DNA of 7,968 nucleotides from Sphingomonadales bacterium (GCA_011051815.1 DRKK01000112.1:1-7968); one strand, 5' to 3'. Positions 1-7,399 are shown, counted from the stretch's first letter. The notes: a model not told the origin generated them from the letters alone. Numbers and translations: made by a program.

Positions 1-345
1 GGGTTAACCGAGGCCACCACAGTGGCAAACGCCAATCCGATTGATGGGCAAAGACGGGTTGGCTCAATTGGCTTGCGGGTCCCCTATACAGAAGTCAAGG
101 CAGCGCGCATTGATGCGACCGGCAAATATATCAGCGATTGCGCGTTTGGCGAAACCGGAACTATCCTAATCAAAGGCCCCGGCGTGTTCCGGGGATATAA
201 AGATGAAGCAACCGGCAGGGACGTATTTGCCGCCCCCGGCTGGTTGAATTCAGGTGATTTGGGCTATCAGGATTCGGATGGCTATTTCTGGCTGACCGGG
301 CGGGCCAAGGACCTGATTATCCGGGGAGGCCATAATATTGACCCG

Positions 346-348
346 TAA
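346..348 (+). other. In-frame TAA nonsense codon at the hinge-proximal position of the acyl-CoA synthetase
   Basis: The TAA separates GGHNIDP from IIEEAL without a change of frame. It lies 12 codons after the hinge Asp (310-312), so it divides the large N-terminal adenylation domain from the mobile C-terminal domain that carries the A10 lysine. A GAGGA sequence at 354-358 follows, but the first ATG in frame is at 388, too far for a normal ribosome binding site. Confidence 0.85.
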
Positions 349-792
349 ATTATAGAGGAAGCCCTGGCCAAACATCCTGCTATTGACATGGTGGCGGCTG
401 TCGGGTTGCCGGACGCGCGTGTCGGCGAATTGCCCATGGTCTTTTATACTCTCCGGAACAAAGTCCCTATTTATGATGCTGACCTTCGCAACCATATGCA
501 GAATGTGATCTCTGAAAGAGCCGCCCTCCCGGTGCGCTATGAACAGTTGAAAAGCATGCCCATGACCGCCGTCGGTAAAATTTTCAAACCCGCCTTGAGA
601 GCCAATGCAGCTTTGCTGGCAACAGAAGATATTCTGGCGGCACAGGGGATTACCGCCCGGATTTCTGCACATTATGATACGCAATATGGGGTCGTGGTGA
701 ATATCACAATTCCCGATATCTCTGAACGCAATTGTGCGAAATCTCTCATGCAACCTTTTACTTTTCGAATCCAGTGGACCCCCGACTATGCC

Positions 793-798
793 GAGGAA
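793..798 (+). promoter_or_regulatory. Ribosome binding site that decides the start of the Old Yellow Enzyme gene
   Basis: GAGGAA lies seven bases before the ATG at 806. The in-frame alternatives, GTG at 734 and ATG at 788, have no comparable site. The site lies inside the end of the synthetase frame. Confidence 0.65.
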
Positions 799-805
799 AA
801 AAACC

Positions 806-2095
806 ATGCCTGAATCCGCTACGGTGCTGAATACACCCTTTACCCTGCCATGCGGGGTCACGTTAAAGAACCGGATTGCCAAAGGGGCGATGACAGAAGG
901 GTTGAGTGATGAAAGCAATAATGCCAAACCCTCCCATGCAAGACTCTATCAGCGCTGGGCCGACGGCGGAACAGGGTTATTAATTACCGGCAATGTGATG
1001 GTTGATCGCCGTTATCTGGAGCGTCCCGGCAATATAGCCATTGACGGAAAGCAGACAAATGAGCAGCTGTCCGCCCTGAAAGATCTTTCCAGATCCGGAC
1101 AGGGTAACGGGACGTCAATCTGGGTACAGCTCAATCATGCCGGACGCCAGACACCGGATTTTATAAATCCTCATCCTGTTGGGCCATCTGCGGTACAGAC
1201 CCATACTTCCGGGGCAAAATTCGGCCTGCCCAGAGTGCTGGAAGAACAGGAAATACAGGAAATTATACAAAGATTTGGTCATGCGGCTGATGTTGCCAAA
1301 CAGACCGGATTTGACGGCGTACAAATCCATTCTGCCCACGGCTATCTGCTCTCTTCTTTCCTCAATCCCAACGCCAACAAACGGCAAGACCAATGGGGCG
1401 GAAGTCTGCAAAACCGCGCCCGGCTCTTACGCGAAACCGTACGATGTGTCAGAGAAAATGTCGGACCTGAATATCCTGTAAGCGTCAAGCTGAACTCCTC
1501 GGATTTCCAAAAAGGCGGCTTTAGCAATCAGGACTGTATTCAGGTGGCCCAATGGCTGCTGGAAGAAGGCATCGATCTTCTGGAGATATCCGGCGGCAAT
1601 TATGAAAGCCCGGCCATGGTTGACCTGCCGGAAGAGAAACAGCGGGAGACAACCAGAAGAAGAGAGGCATATTTCCTTGAATTTGCTCAAATGCTTCATA
1701 CTTCAAAAACCCCGCCCCTTATGGTTACCGGTGGCAATCGCACGCGACAGGCGATGGAAAAAGCCATTGACCAGACCGGCGTTTCAATTATCGGTATTGC
1801 CAGGCCTCTATGTGGTCAGCCAGACGGGCCTAACCTGATATTCTCCGGGGCGACCGGAACTTTACAGAAAATGGAAGAAGAAGTGCGTATCGGCCCCGGC
1901 ATTCTTGGCTTTCACTCACCTTTTAAATTTATTGCCCAACTCAACGGCTGGGGACAGCTCGCTTGGTGCGTGCGCCAAATGCATGAAATGAGCAAAGGAC
2001 GCCAGCCCAACTGGAAATTTAGTGCCCTTGGCTCTTTCATCTGGCTCGAGAAACATAACAAACGCATTTTAAACCGTATGAAAGGACAGGCTTAA
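806..2095 (+). CDS. NADH:flavin oxidoreductase, Old Yellow Enzyme family (single TIM-barrel form)
   Basis: The protein is 429 residues from the ATG at 806, chosen for its GAGGAA site. It is an FMN-dependent barrel enzyme that reduces activated C=C bonds (enones or dienoyl-CoA type substrates) with NAD(P)H in the cytoplasm. Seen: N-terminal LKNRIAKGAMTEGLSD (20-35); VQLNHAGRQ (107-115) followed by PVGPSAV; the substrate-binding pair H175 and H178 in IHSAHGYLLSSFLNP, with Y180 at the place of the OYE1 proton-donor tyrosine; QWGGSLQNRARLL (196-208); and the FMN-phosphate region VTGGNRTR...GIARPL (307-335). After the barrel comes a tail of about 95 residues without Rossmann motifs, so the FAD/NAD(P) domain of 2,4-dienoyl-CoA reductase and BaiCD-like enzymes is absent. 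The gene overlaps the synthetase by 8 bp and the next start by 1 bp, which indicates one mRNA. The exact substrate is unknown. Confidence 0.9.
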   Translation: MPESATVLNTPFTLPCGVTLKNRIAKGAMTEGLSDESNNAKPSHARLYQRWADGGTGLLITGNVMVDRRYLERPGNIAIDGKQTNEQLSALKDLSRSGQGNGTSIWVQLNHAGRQTPDFINPHPVGPSAVQTHTSGAKFGLPRVLEEQEIQEIIQRFGHAADVAKQTGFDGVQIHSAHGYLLSSFLNPNANKRQDQWGGSLQNRARLLRETVRCVRENVGPEYPVSVKLNSSDFQKGGFSNQDCIQVAQWLLEEGIDLLEISGGNYESPAMVDLPEEKQRETTRRREAYFLEFAQMLHTSKTPPLMVTGGNRTRQAMEKAIDQTGVSIIGIARPLCGQPDGPNLIFSGATGTLQKMEEEVRIGPGILGFHSPFKFIAQLNGWGQLAWCVRQMHEMSKGRQPNWKFSALGSFIWLEKHNKRILNRMKGQA

Positions 2096-3249
2096 TGTCT
2101 TACGAGAAACCGTCCTGGGCCGATGAAGATCATCTGGCCATACAGGAAACGGCACAAAAATTCTTTGCAGCTGAATTGTCCCCTAATATGGATAACTGGC
2201 GCAAGGCCGGCCTCGTTGACCGGGCCTTTTGGCACAAGGCAGGGGAAACCGGTCTTATCGGCGCAAGCGTTCCCGAACAATATGGCGGCATTGGTGGCCC
2301 GATGTCTTTTGATGCCATGATCATGCTGGAACATGCCCGTACCGGGGATTCCGGCTGGGGGGTATATATACAAAATATCGTAATCCACTATATCCTTGCC
2401 TACGGTAGTGAAAAGCAGAAAAAAGACTGGCTGCCCAGGCTTGTATCCGGCGAAATGATCGGGGCCATCGCCATGACCGAACCCGGCGCCGGATCAGATT
2501 TACAGGGCGTTCGTACCCAAGCGGTTAAGCAAGGCGACCATTATGTCCTCAATGGCTCCAAAACATTTATTTCCAATGGACAAAATGCCAACCTGATCTG
2601 TGTTGTTGCCAAAACCGACCGCAGCAAAGCGGCTCATGGCATATCGCTGATCATGCTGGAAACCGACGGCGCGGACGGCTTTCGCCGGGGCCGTAATCTT
2701 GAAAAACTTGGACAGAAAGCCGCCGATACATCGGAACTGTTTTTTGAGGATGTAATTATCCCGGCGGATCACCTGCTCGGGGAGAGTGAGGGCCAGGGGT
2801 TTGCCCAGCTTATGACCCAGTTGCCGTGGGAACGGCTGCTGTGTGGAATTTATGCGGTTGGGGCCTGCGACCTCGCCCTACGGGAGACCCTCACCTATGT
2901 ATCCGAGCGCAAGGCCTTTGGCCGACGTATTATGGACTTGCAGAATACCCGCTTCAAGCTGGCGGAATGCAAAACCATTTTGGAGGTAACCCGGACATTC
3001 ATTGATCGCTGTATCGAGAAAATCGACCAAGGCGCGCTGGATGCGGCAACAGCGTCAATGGCGAAATACTGGGGCAGCGAAATGCATTGCAAGGTCATGG
3101 ATGAATGCCTGCAGTTGTTCGGCGGCTACGGTTATATGCTGGAATATCCCATAGCTCATCTGTATGCCGATGCCCGGGTGCAAAGAATATATGGCGGCAC
3201 CAGTGAAATCATGAAAGAGCTGATTGCCCGCTCTCTCGAGGTGCCATAA
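2095..3249 (+). CDS. Acyl-CoA dehydrogenase, LCAD/isovaleryl-CoA-dehydrogenase type active site
   Basis: This 384-residue, full-length flavoprotein oxidises an acyl-CoA to the trans-2-enoyl-CoA and passes electrons to ETF. Seen: signature 1 AIAMTEPGAGSDL (124-136); the central strand region SKTFISNGQNANL; RKAFGRRIMDLQ (272-283); and signature 2 QLFGGYGYMLEYPI (340-353) followed by DARVQRIYGGTSEIMKELI. Where medium- and short-chain enzymes have the catalytic Glu (YEGT), this protein has Gly367. A Glu is present at position 246 in QLPWERLL, the helix-G location used by long-chain and isovaleryl-CoA dehydrogenases, so the enzyme should be active. The start ATG overlaps the preceding TAA (TAATG) with AAAGGA at 2081-2086 ahead of it, so translation is probably coupled. 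In context it should dehydrogenate the CoA ester made by the operon's synthetase. Chain length and branching preference cannot be told from the sequence. Confidence 0.93.
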   Translation: MSYEKPSWADEDHLAIQETAQKFFAAELSPNMDNWRKAGLVDRAFWHKAGETGLIGASVPEQYGGIGGPMSFDAMIMLEHARTGDSGWGVYIQNIVIHYILAYGSEKQKKDWLPRLVSGEMIGAIAMTEPGAGSDLQGVRTQAVKQGDHYVLNGSKTFISNGQNANLICVVAKTDRSKAAHGISLIMLETDGADGFRRGRNLEKLGQKAADTSELFFEDVIIPADHLLGESEGQGFAQLMTQLPWERLLCGIYAVGACDLALRETLTYVSERKAFGRRIMDLQNTRFKLAECKTILEVTRTFIDRCIEKIDQGALDAATASMAKYWGSEMHCKVMDECLQLFGGYGYMLEYPIAHLYADARVQRIYGGTSEIMKELIARSLEVP

Positions 3250-3322
3250 ATGGTCCCGACGGTTCCCCGGTATTTTTTATTACGCGCACATATACTGAAA
3301 TTAAATTGATAAATAGCGACAT

Positions 3323-3335
3323 TGACAAAATGTCA
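3323..3335 (+). promoter_or_regulatory. Perfect palindrome TGACA-AAA-TGTCA in the receptor leader, candidate operator
   Basis: Two 5-base arms that are exact reverse complements flank AAA, ending ten bases before the receptor's Shine-Dalgarno site. TGAC...GTCA dyads are typical of several regulator families, including TetR-type repressors, but no regulator gene is in the window. The function is inferred from shape and position alone. Confidence 0.35.
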
Positions 3336-3344
3336 TATCTGGAA

Positions 3345-3350
3345 AGAGGA
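3345..3350 (+). promoter_or_regulatory. Ribosome binding site of the TonB-dependent receptor
   Basis: AGAGGA lies seven bases before the ATG at 3358. It supports that ATG over the in-frame TTG at 3322, which would put twelve extra residues before the signal peptide. Confidence 0.65.
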
Positions 3351-3357
3351 AAGCAAA

Positions 3358-5769
3358 ATGTTTACGAAGTCCCTGATGAATATATCCACATTATCGTTAT
3401 TATTATCCAGCCCGGCTGTGGCCCAGAATAATGAGATAAAAATTGAAGAGATTGTTGTAACTGCACAATCCCGGGCAAAAGGACTACAGCATGTCCCGGT
3501 GTCCGTCTCTGCCGTTGATGCCAGAATGATAAAAAACACCAACGTGATGAAGGTCGGTGACTTGACTGCCCTGGCCCCCAGTTTCACCTATACAGAATCC
3601 GGGCTGACCACCCTGTTTTATATTCGCGGCATAGGCTCCGGGGCCAATCAGGGCTTTGAGCAATCCGTAGGCGTCTATGCTGACGGTATCCATTTCCCGC
3701 TTGCCCAACAGTCCAGAATGCCCTTCCTTGATCTGGAACGGGTGGAGATACTCCGCGGGCCACAAACTATCCTGTTTGGCAAAAACTCGGTCGCAGGGGC
3801 CATCAGTTCCATCACCGCCAAACCCACAGAAGAATTTGAAGGCAGCCTGACAGGGTCCTATGAGGTTAAAGACGGCGAAACCATTGTTGAAGGCATGTTG
3901 TCCGGCCCACTGTCAAATCGGGTTCGGGCGCGCATGGCCACCCGATACCGGAATCAGGATGGTTTTATACAAAACACCACCTTAAATCGTAAAGAACCCC
4001 AAAGGGAAGAATTTACCGTCAGGGGTACTTTGGACATTGATGTCACGGATGATATGCTCGTTCGATTCAAGGTTGAAAACAGCAATTTTGACTCTACGGG
4101 ACGAAATGTCGAGGTTGATTTTGCCCCCGCTGCCACAGTTGGGCCATTTGCGGGGTTGAATTACGGGCAGATCCTTGTCGGCCTGTTCGGTCAGGACACG
4201 GGGGTTCTTAATCAAACCCGGGATGGCATCCGTTCCTCAAACGGGGACTGGTCCAAAAATCAGACCGGCATTTACCAGATGACGCTGGACTGGGATATAG
4301 GCGATCACAAGTTACAGGCGATTTCCGCCTATGAAACGATGAATTCCGATGAGTCTTGTGATTGTGATTTCACCGGAGCAAATATCTTCCTGCTTGCTAT
4401 TCAGGAAGACTATAATCAGTTTTCTCAGGAGGTCCGCCTCACCTCGCCGGAAAATGACAGTTTTGATTATATTCTCGGTGCCTATTTTGAAACATCAAAC
4501 CATAAATATTCTGACCAGATTATCGTTGAAGCCAATTCAATTCTAATACCGGCAATCAATCTGCAAAGTCCGGGGGCAGGCTCTTTGCTGAGCAATACAC
4601 AGGGCGGGCGGAAGGCCAAATCAAAAACCACTGTTCTGTCCGCCTTTGCACAATTTGACTGGCATCTGAGTGACGAAGTCACGTTACAGCTCGGGGGCCG
4701 TTTAACCAATAATGACCGCACGGGTAACCGGGACATGACTATTGAAGCCGCAGGCGGCGGGACGCTGCCACCGGCACAGGCCGCTGCGGCCATTGTCTAT
4801 GCCAACGCCTTTGCCATCAGCTCAACAAATCTGGCCGCATTTGGGCCAACAGGGGCATTCTTCATTGGACAATTAGGGCAACCTCAGGTGAATGGCAAAC
4901 GCAACGAAACCAGTTTCTCTTCTGATGTAAAACTGGTTTGGGATGCCAGTGATGACACCATGCTTTATACCAGCTGGACACGCGGTAATAAAGCCGGCGG
5001 GTTTGATTTCCGAGCCAATAACAAAGGGGCCTTTTCAACCGCAGATGACGCCTTCCAGTTTGAGCCGGAGAAAGTCAACAGCTATGAAGTCGGGGCAAAA
5101 TTTAAGATCGGCATGGCGGCCGAGCTTAATATCAGTGCCTATCTTACCAAATTTTCAGACTTGCAAATCTCAATTTTTGATAGCGTGCTGGGGTTTAATG
5201 TCGGCAATGCCGCGACGTCAAAAGTCAAAGGGATAGAGGTTGATGGCCGATGGGCCTTAAGTGACCGGATACGCCTTAGCGGCAGTGCATCCTTAATGGA
5301 CTTTAATTTTACCGACTTTAAAAATGGCCAATGCTATTTCGGACAAACCCCGGACATTGATTTCAACGGCGACGGCATAAACGAGCTTTGCGATTACACG
5401 GGAAAGACCAATACCTTTGTGTCTAATTTCTCTGGCAATATCGCCATAGATTTTAATTATCCGGTGCTAAATGATTATGAAATTACCGGATTGGCAAAAG
5501 TATTTTATGCCAGTGATTACGTAACCTCATTCACCTATGACCCGGTTGGCAACCAGAATGGCGTCGCAAAAATTGATGTCCGGCTCGCTTTTGGCCCTCA
5601 GGATGGTCCCTGGGAAATTGCGGTACTGGGGAAAAACCTGACAGACCAAATTACCAAAGAAAATAATTTTGACCTTCCCCTGGCCGGAAGTTCTTTTGGC
5701 GTAAAATCCACCACCAGCTTCTATGCGCAAGGGCGTACCATTGCGTTACAGGCTAAAATGAGGTTTTAG
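3358..5769 (+). CDS. TonB-dependent outer-membrane receptor
   Basis: The protein is 803 residues and full length: a 22-stranded outer-membrane barrel with an N-terminal plug, driven by TonB-ExbBD. Seen: a Sec signal peptide (1-22, MFTKSLMNISTLSLLLSS then PAVA, probable cut before Q23); a TonB box EEIVVTA (30-36); plug motifs IRGIGSGANQ (89-98), VGVYADGIHF and LERVEILRGPQTILFGKNS (126-144); and a terminal aromatic (AKMRF) for barrel assembly. There is no STN signalling domain, so it should not directly control a FecR/sigma pair. Two loops stand out: CDCD around 334-337, and a Cys-bracketed segment 659-678 that contains a calcium-loop-like DFNGDG sequence. The gene lies 108 bp after the dehydrogenase on the same strand, in the manner of receptors paired with degradation genes for hydrophobic compounds in sphingomonads. 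The substrate (siderophore, sterol, terpenoid or other) is not determined. A leader palindrome may control it. Confidence 0.93.
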   Translation: MFTKSLMNISTLSLLLSSPAVAQNNEIKIEEIVVTAQSRAKGLQHVPVSVSAVDARMIKNTNVMKVGDLTALAPSFTYTESGLTTLFYIRGIGSGANQGFEQSVGVYADGIHFPLAQQSRMPFLDLERVEILRGPQTILFGKNSVAGAISSITAKPTEEFEGSLTGSYEVKDGETIVEGMLSGPLSNRVRARMATRYRNQDGFIQNTTLNRKEPQREEFTVRGTLDIDVTDDMLVRFKVENSNFDSTGRNVEVDFAPAATVGPFAGLNYGQILVGLFGQDTGVLNQTRDGIRSSNGDWSKNQTGIYQMTLDWDIGDHKLQAISAYETMNSDESCDCDFTGANIFLLAIQEDYNQFSQEVRLTSPENDSFDYILGAYFETSNHKYSDQIIVEANSILIPAINLQSPGAGSLLSNTQGGRKAKSKTTVLSAFAQFDWHLSDEVTLQLGGRLTNNDRTGNRDMTIEAAGGGTLPPAQAAAAIVYANAFAISSTNLAAFGPTGAFFIGQLGQPQVNGKRNETSFSSDVKLVWDASDDTMLYTSWTRGNKAGGFDFRANNKGAFSTADDAFQFEPEKVNSYEVGAKFKIGMAAELNISAYLTKFSDLQISIFDSVLGFNVGNAATSKVKGIEVDGRWALSDRIRLSGSASLMDFNFTDFKNGQCYFGQTPDIDFNGDGINELCDYTGKTNTFVSNFSGNIAIDFNYPVLNDYEITGLAKVFYASDYVTSFTYDPVGNQNGVAKIDVRLAFGPQDGPWEIAVLGKNLTDQITKENNFDLPLAGSSFGVKSTTSFYAQGRTIALQAKMRF

Positions 5770-5921
5770 GAATTGTTGCTTATTGGCGTGCCAAGAAACT
5801 CCATTGACCCGTGACCGTGTATGGCAATGGTATGGGCTTTGTGGCGATGGCACGCCCTGCAATGATCATGGCCACCAGTTCCCCATCCTATGTGGACTAT
5901 GACCTTTGGCCATACCGACAT
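5770..5921. other. Convergent intergenic region with nested inverted repeats and a short unrecognised frame
   Basis: Between the receptor stop and the stop of the opposing gene, GGCGTGCCA (5785-5793) pairs exactly with TGGCACGCC (5848-5856). Nested inside, CCATTG (5801-5806) pairs with CAATGG (5825-5830). GGTATGG (5829-5835) can also pair with CCATACC (5910-5916), in competition with the inner stem. A plus-strand frame from GTG at 5811 to TAA at 5939 would give 42 residues ending DLWPYRHLKYLF. It has no clear ribosome binding site and no family I recognise, and it overlaps the end of the opposing gene. The region may be a decayed gene, a structured 3' end shared by two transcripts, or chance. 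No U-tract follows either repeat. Confidence 0.4.
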
Positions 5922-7331
5922 TTAAAATATTTGTTTTAATATTTCTTTGAGAGATTTCTGGAAATACACAATCTGCTTCCCAGTATTGAATACACCCGTA
6001 GACACTCTGAGCGCATATCGTTTCTGGCCCCTTCCAAGGGGGTCATCAAAGCCTATGGACCTGATTTGAATATTTCTCTTGAGAAGCGTCTGCACAACCT
6101 CATTTGCCGTCTTCTCATCATGAAAAATCTGATCCGGTTTATCCCAGTTAAAAGGAAAGAATACAGTTAAACCTGACAATAGTTCCTGCGTTTTAAAGGG
6201 CGATACAAGAGCCTCAGGAGAGCGGGAAAGGATAAAGTCCTTAACCTTTTGAGACAAAGATAATATCTGTCGTTCAATAAGTTCTGCGCCGCCCAACGAC
6301 TGCTGAAATTTTATGGCCTCAAGCATGGCCGAAAAGCCCGGTGCGTTACTGCAGCCACGGACTTGCAAGGCCTCTGCCATGGGAAAGAATTCACCCCCCT
6401 CATTTTGGTGCCCGCTGTATTTGGTCATTCTTTGTGACAAGATGGGGTAAAATTCCGGCGGGCATATCCTTGAATTTTTAATATAGAGTATTCCTGTACT
6501 TGGCGGCCCATTTAACCATTTATGCCCGGGACAGGCATAGAAATCCGTATGCGTAATATGATCCCTGCCCCGGCTGATATCCACCATGCCAAAGGCCTGC
6601 GCCCCGTCCACAATAAGATATTTTATATTTAAGGCGTCTGCCTTTTTCCGAAGGGCCTCAAGCGGGAGGCGTGCGCCTGTTGTCGGATAGACATGAGACA
6701 CACAAAGCGCCTTTGCACCGCGCAGTTCATCCGTATCCGGCAATAAAAATTCCAGCAATTCATCACTGTTCATGGTGCTCAAAATATTTGCCGTTGGGAA
6801 ATCTCTCTTAATGACGGTCAGGCCTGTCTTTTCCTGCAAGACACTTAAAGGGGATACGATCGCATTATGTTCATGGTTCGTAATAATGACTTTATCTGTG
6901 ACTTTAAAGTTCAGGCCCAGGATCACCATATTCAATCCCATAGTCGTATTATCGGTAAGGCAGATATTATTCTTGCTCACGGAAAGAAAACGGGCGACCT
7001 TCTCACGGTTATAATATTGATGCTTGCCTAATATCTCATCTGTTTCATAGGAATTTGTAGGATTGCCAGCCCATTGATCAATGGTCTTCCGCAAACGCTC
7101 AATCACGCTATTGGGCATTGAGCCTTCCGTGCCGGAATTGAGGTAAATAAATTCAGGCCCTAGTCGCGAAAAATGGCCCGCCTGATTAAGACCCGTAGAT
7201 GAGGTATAATTTTCTGCCAGAGCCTTACCTGAAACCATTGATCCCGCAAATGCAGTCCCCATCAGGCCCGTATTCTTAATAAATTTACGGCGGCTGTATG
7301 CCCGCTGAATTGAATTGTTCTTATCCGTCAT
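5922..7331 (-). CDS. Tat-exported PLP-dependent enzyme, class V aminotransferase / isopenicillin-N-epimerase-like fold
   Basis: The protein is 469 residues from the ATG at 7331, chosen because it has AGGTG seven bases upstream and places the twin-arginine motif (SRRKFIK, 13-19) near the N-terminus; a longer frame reaches 7427 but would bury it. Seen: a Tat signal with hydrophobic stretch and ALA|E cut near 39/40; NHEHNA (152-157), whose His155 probably stacks on PLP; VDGAQAF (241-247), whose Asp242 should bind the pyridine nitrogen; GHKWLNGP (269-276) with Schiff-base Lys271; and LRVSTGVFNT (441-450), whose Arg442 is the usual substrate-carboxylate binder. The family includes cysteine desulfurases, CefD epimerases and the periplasmic PvdN of pyoverdine maturation. 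The Cys-containing loop of cysteine desulfurases is not evident. It should fold with PLP in the cytoplasm and act in the periplasm. It converges on the receptor gene, so it is transcribed separately. The reaction is unknown. Confidence 0.88.
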   Translation of the reverse strand: MTDKNNSIQRAYSRRKFIKNTGLMGTAFAGSMVSGKALAENYTSSTGLNQAGHFSRLGPEFIYLNSGTEGSMPNSVIERLRKTIDQWAGNPTNSYETDEILGKHQYYNREKVARFLSVSKNNICLTDNTTMGLNMVILGLNFKVTDKVIITNHEHNAIVSPLSVLQEKTGLTVIKRDFPTANILSTMNSDELLEFLLPDTDELRGAKALCVSHVYPTTGARLPLEALRKKADALNIKYLIVDGAQAFGMVDISRGRDHITHTDFYACPGHKWLNGPPSTGILYIKNSRICPPEFYPILSQRMTKYSGHQNEGGEFFPMAEALQVRGCSNAPGFSAMLEAIKFQQSLGGAELIERQILSLSQKVKDFILSRSPEALVSPFKTQELLSGLTVFFPFNWDKPDQIFHDEKTANEVVQTLLKRNIQIRSIGFDDPLGRGQKRYALRVSTGVFNTGKQIVYFQKSLKEILKQIF

Positions 7332-7338
7332 TAATGGA

Positions 7339-7343
7339 CACCT
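7339..7343 (-). promoter_or_regulatory. Ribosome binding site of the Tat-exported PLP enzyme
   Basis: AGGTG on the minus strand lies seven bases before the ATG at 7331. It decides between this start and an in-frame start at 7427. Confidence 0.55.
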
Positions 7344-7370
7344 GTAATGAAAGAGACTAAAAAAATATTG

Positions 7371-7399
7371 TCTATACCAATTACGTTTATCCCCATCAA
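7371..7399 (-). promoter_or_regulatory. Candidate sigma-70 promoter for the Tat-exported PLP enzyme
   Basis: On the minus strand, TTGATG (7399-7394) is followed after exactly 17 bases by TATAGA (7376-7371). Each hexamer matches four of six consensus bases. Transcription would start near 7364, giving a leader of about 33 bases before the ATG at 7331. Confidence 0.4.

Larger units (their letters stand above)
1..813 (+). pseudogene. Acyl-CoA synthetase (AMP-forming, ANL superfamily), 5'-truncated by the window and interrupted by an in-frame stop
   Basis: Seen: frame 1 opens with GLTEAT, the end of the A5 motif of adenylate-forming enzymes. It continues through GPGVFRGYKDE, the A7 segment WLNSGDLGYQDSDGYFW and the A8 hinge GRAKD (hinge Asp at 310-312), then GGHNIDP, and meets TAA at 346-348. 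The same frame resumes at once with IIEEALAKHP and runs to TGA at 811-813. That second part includes the A10 motif TAVGKIFKP, whose catalytic Lys is at 577-579, and a C-terminal extension of about 70 residues. Family knowledge: such enzymes activate a carboxylate as acyl-AMP and transfer it to CoA; the GGHNIDP form and the extension match the acyl-CoA synthetases common in alphaproteobacteria. Inference: homologs have a residue such as Lys or Ala where the TAA stands, so one base change (AAA to TAA) could explain it. No other lesion is visible, so the event is recent, a sequencing error, or a site of readthrough. It heads the operon and overlaps the next gene by 8 bp. Confidence 0.85.

Noticed and set aside
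388..813. Independent gene starting at ATG 388
   Set aside because: It continues the synthetase in the same frame after the TAA, starts in mid-domain, and has no properly spaced ribosome binding site.
250..927. Minus-strand open frame of 225 codons opposite the synthetase and the OYE start
   Set aside because: It is antisense to two well-supported genes with clear motifs, and its translation shows no family features.
3250..3285. Intrinsic terminator after the acyl-CoA dehydrogenase, suggested by the T-rich run at 3273-3279
   Set aside because: The bases before the T-run form no stem longer than about three pairs, so read-through into the receptor gene cannot be excluded.
3322..3350. TTGACA at 3322-3327 as a perfect -35 box for the receptor gene
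   Set aside because: A -10 box 16-18 bases downstream would fall on AGAGGA, the ribosome binding site, and no TATAAT-like hexamer is there. The TTGACA is better explained as half of the palindrome.
5922..5945. AT-rich inverted repeat TTAAAA...TTTTAA as a terminator of the convergent genes
   Set aside because: It is made only of A-T pairs, lies inside the end of the PLP enzyme gene and would be weak; low sequence complexity explains it.
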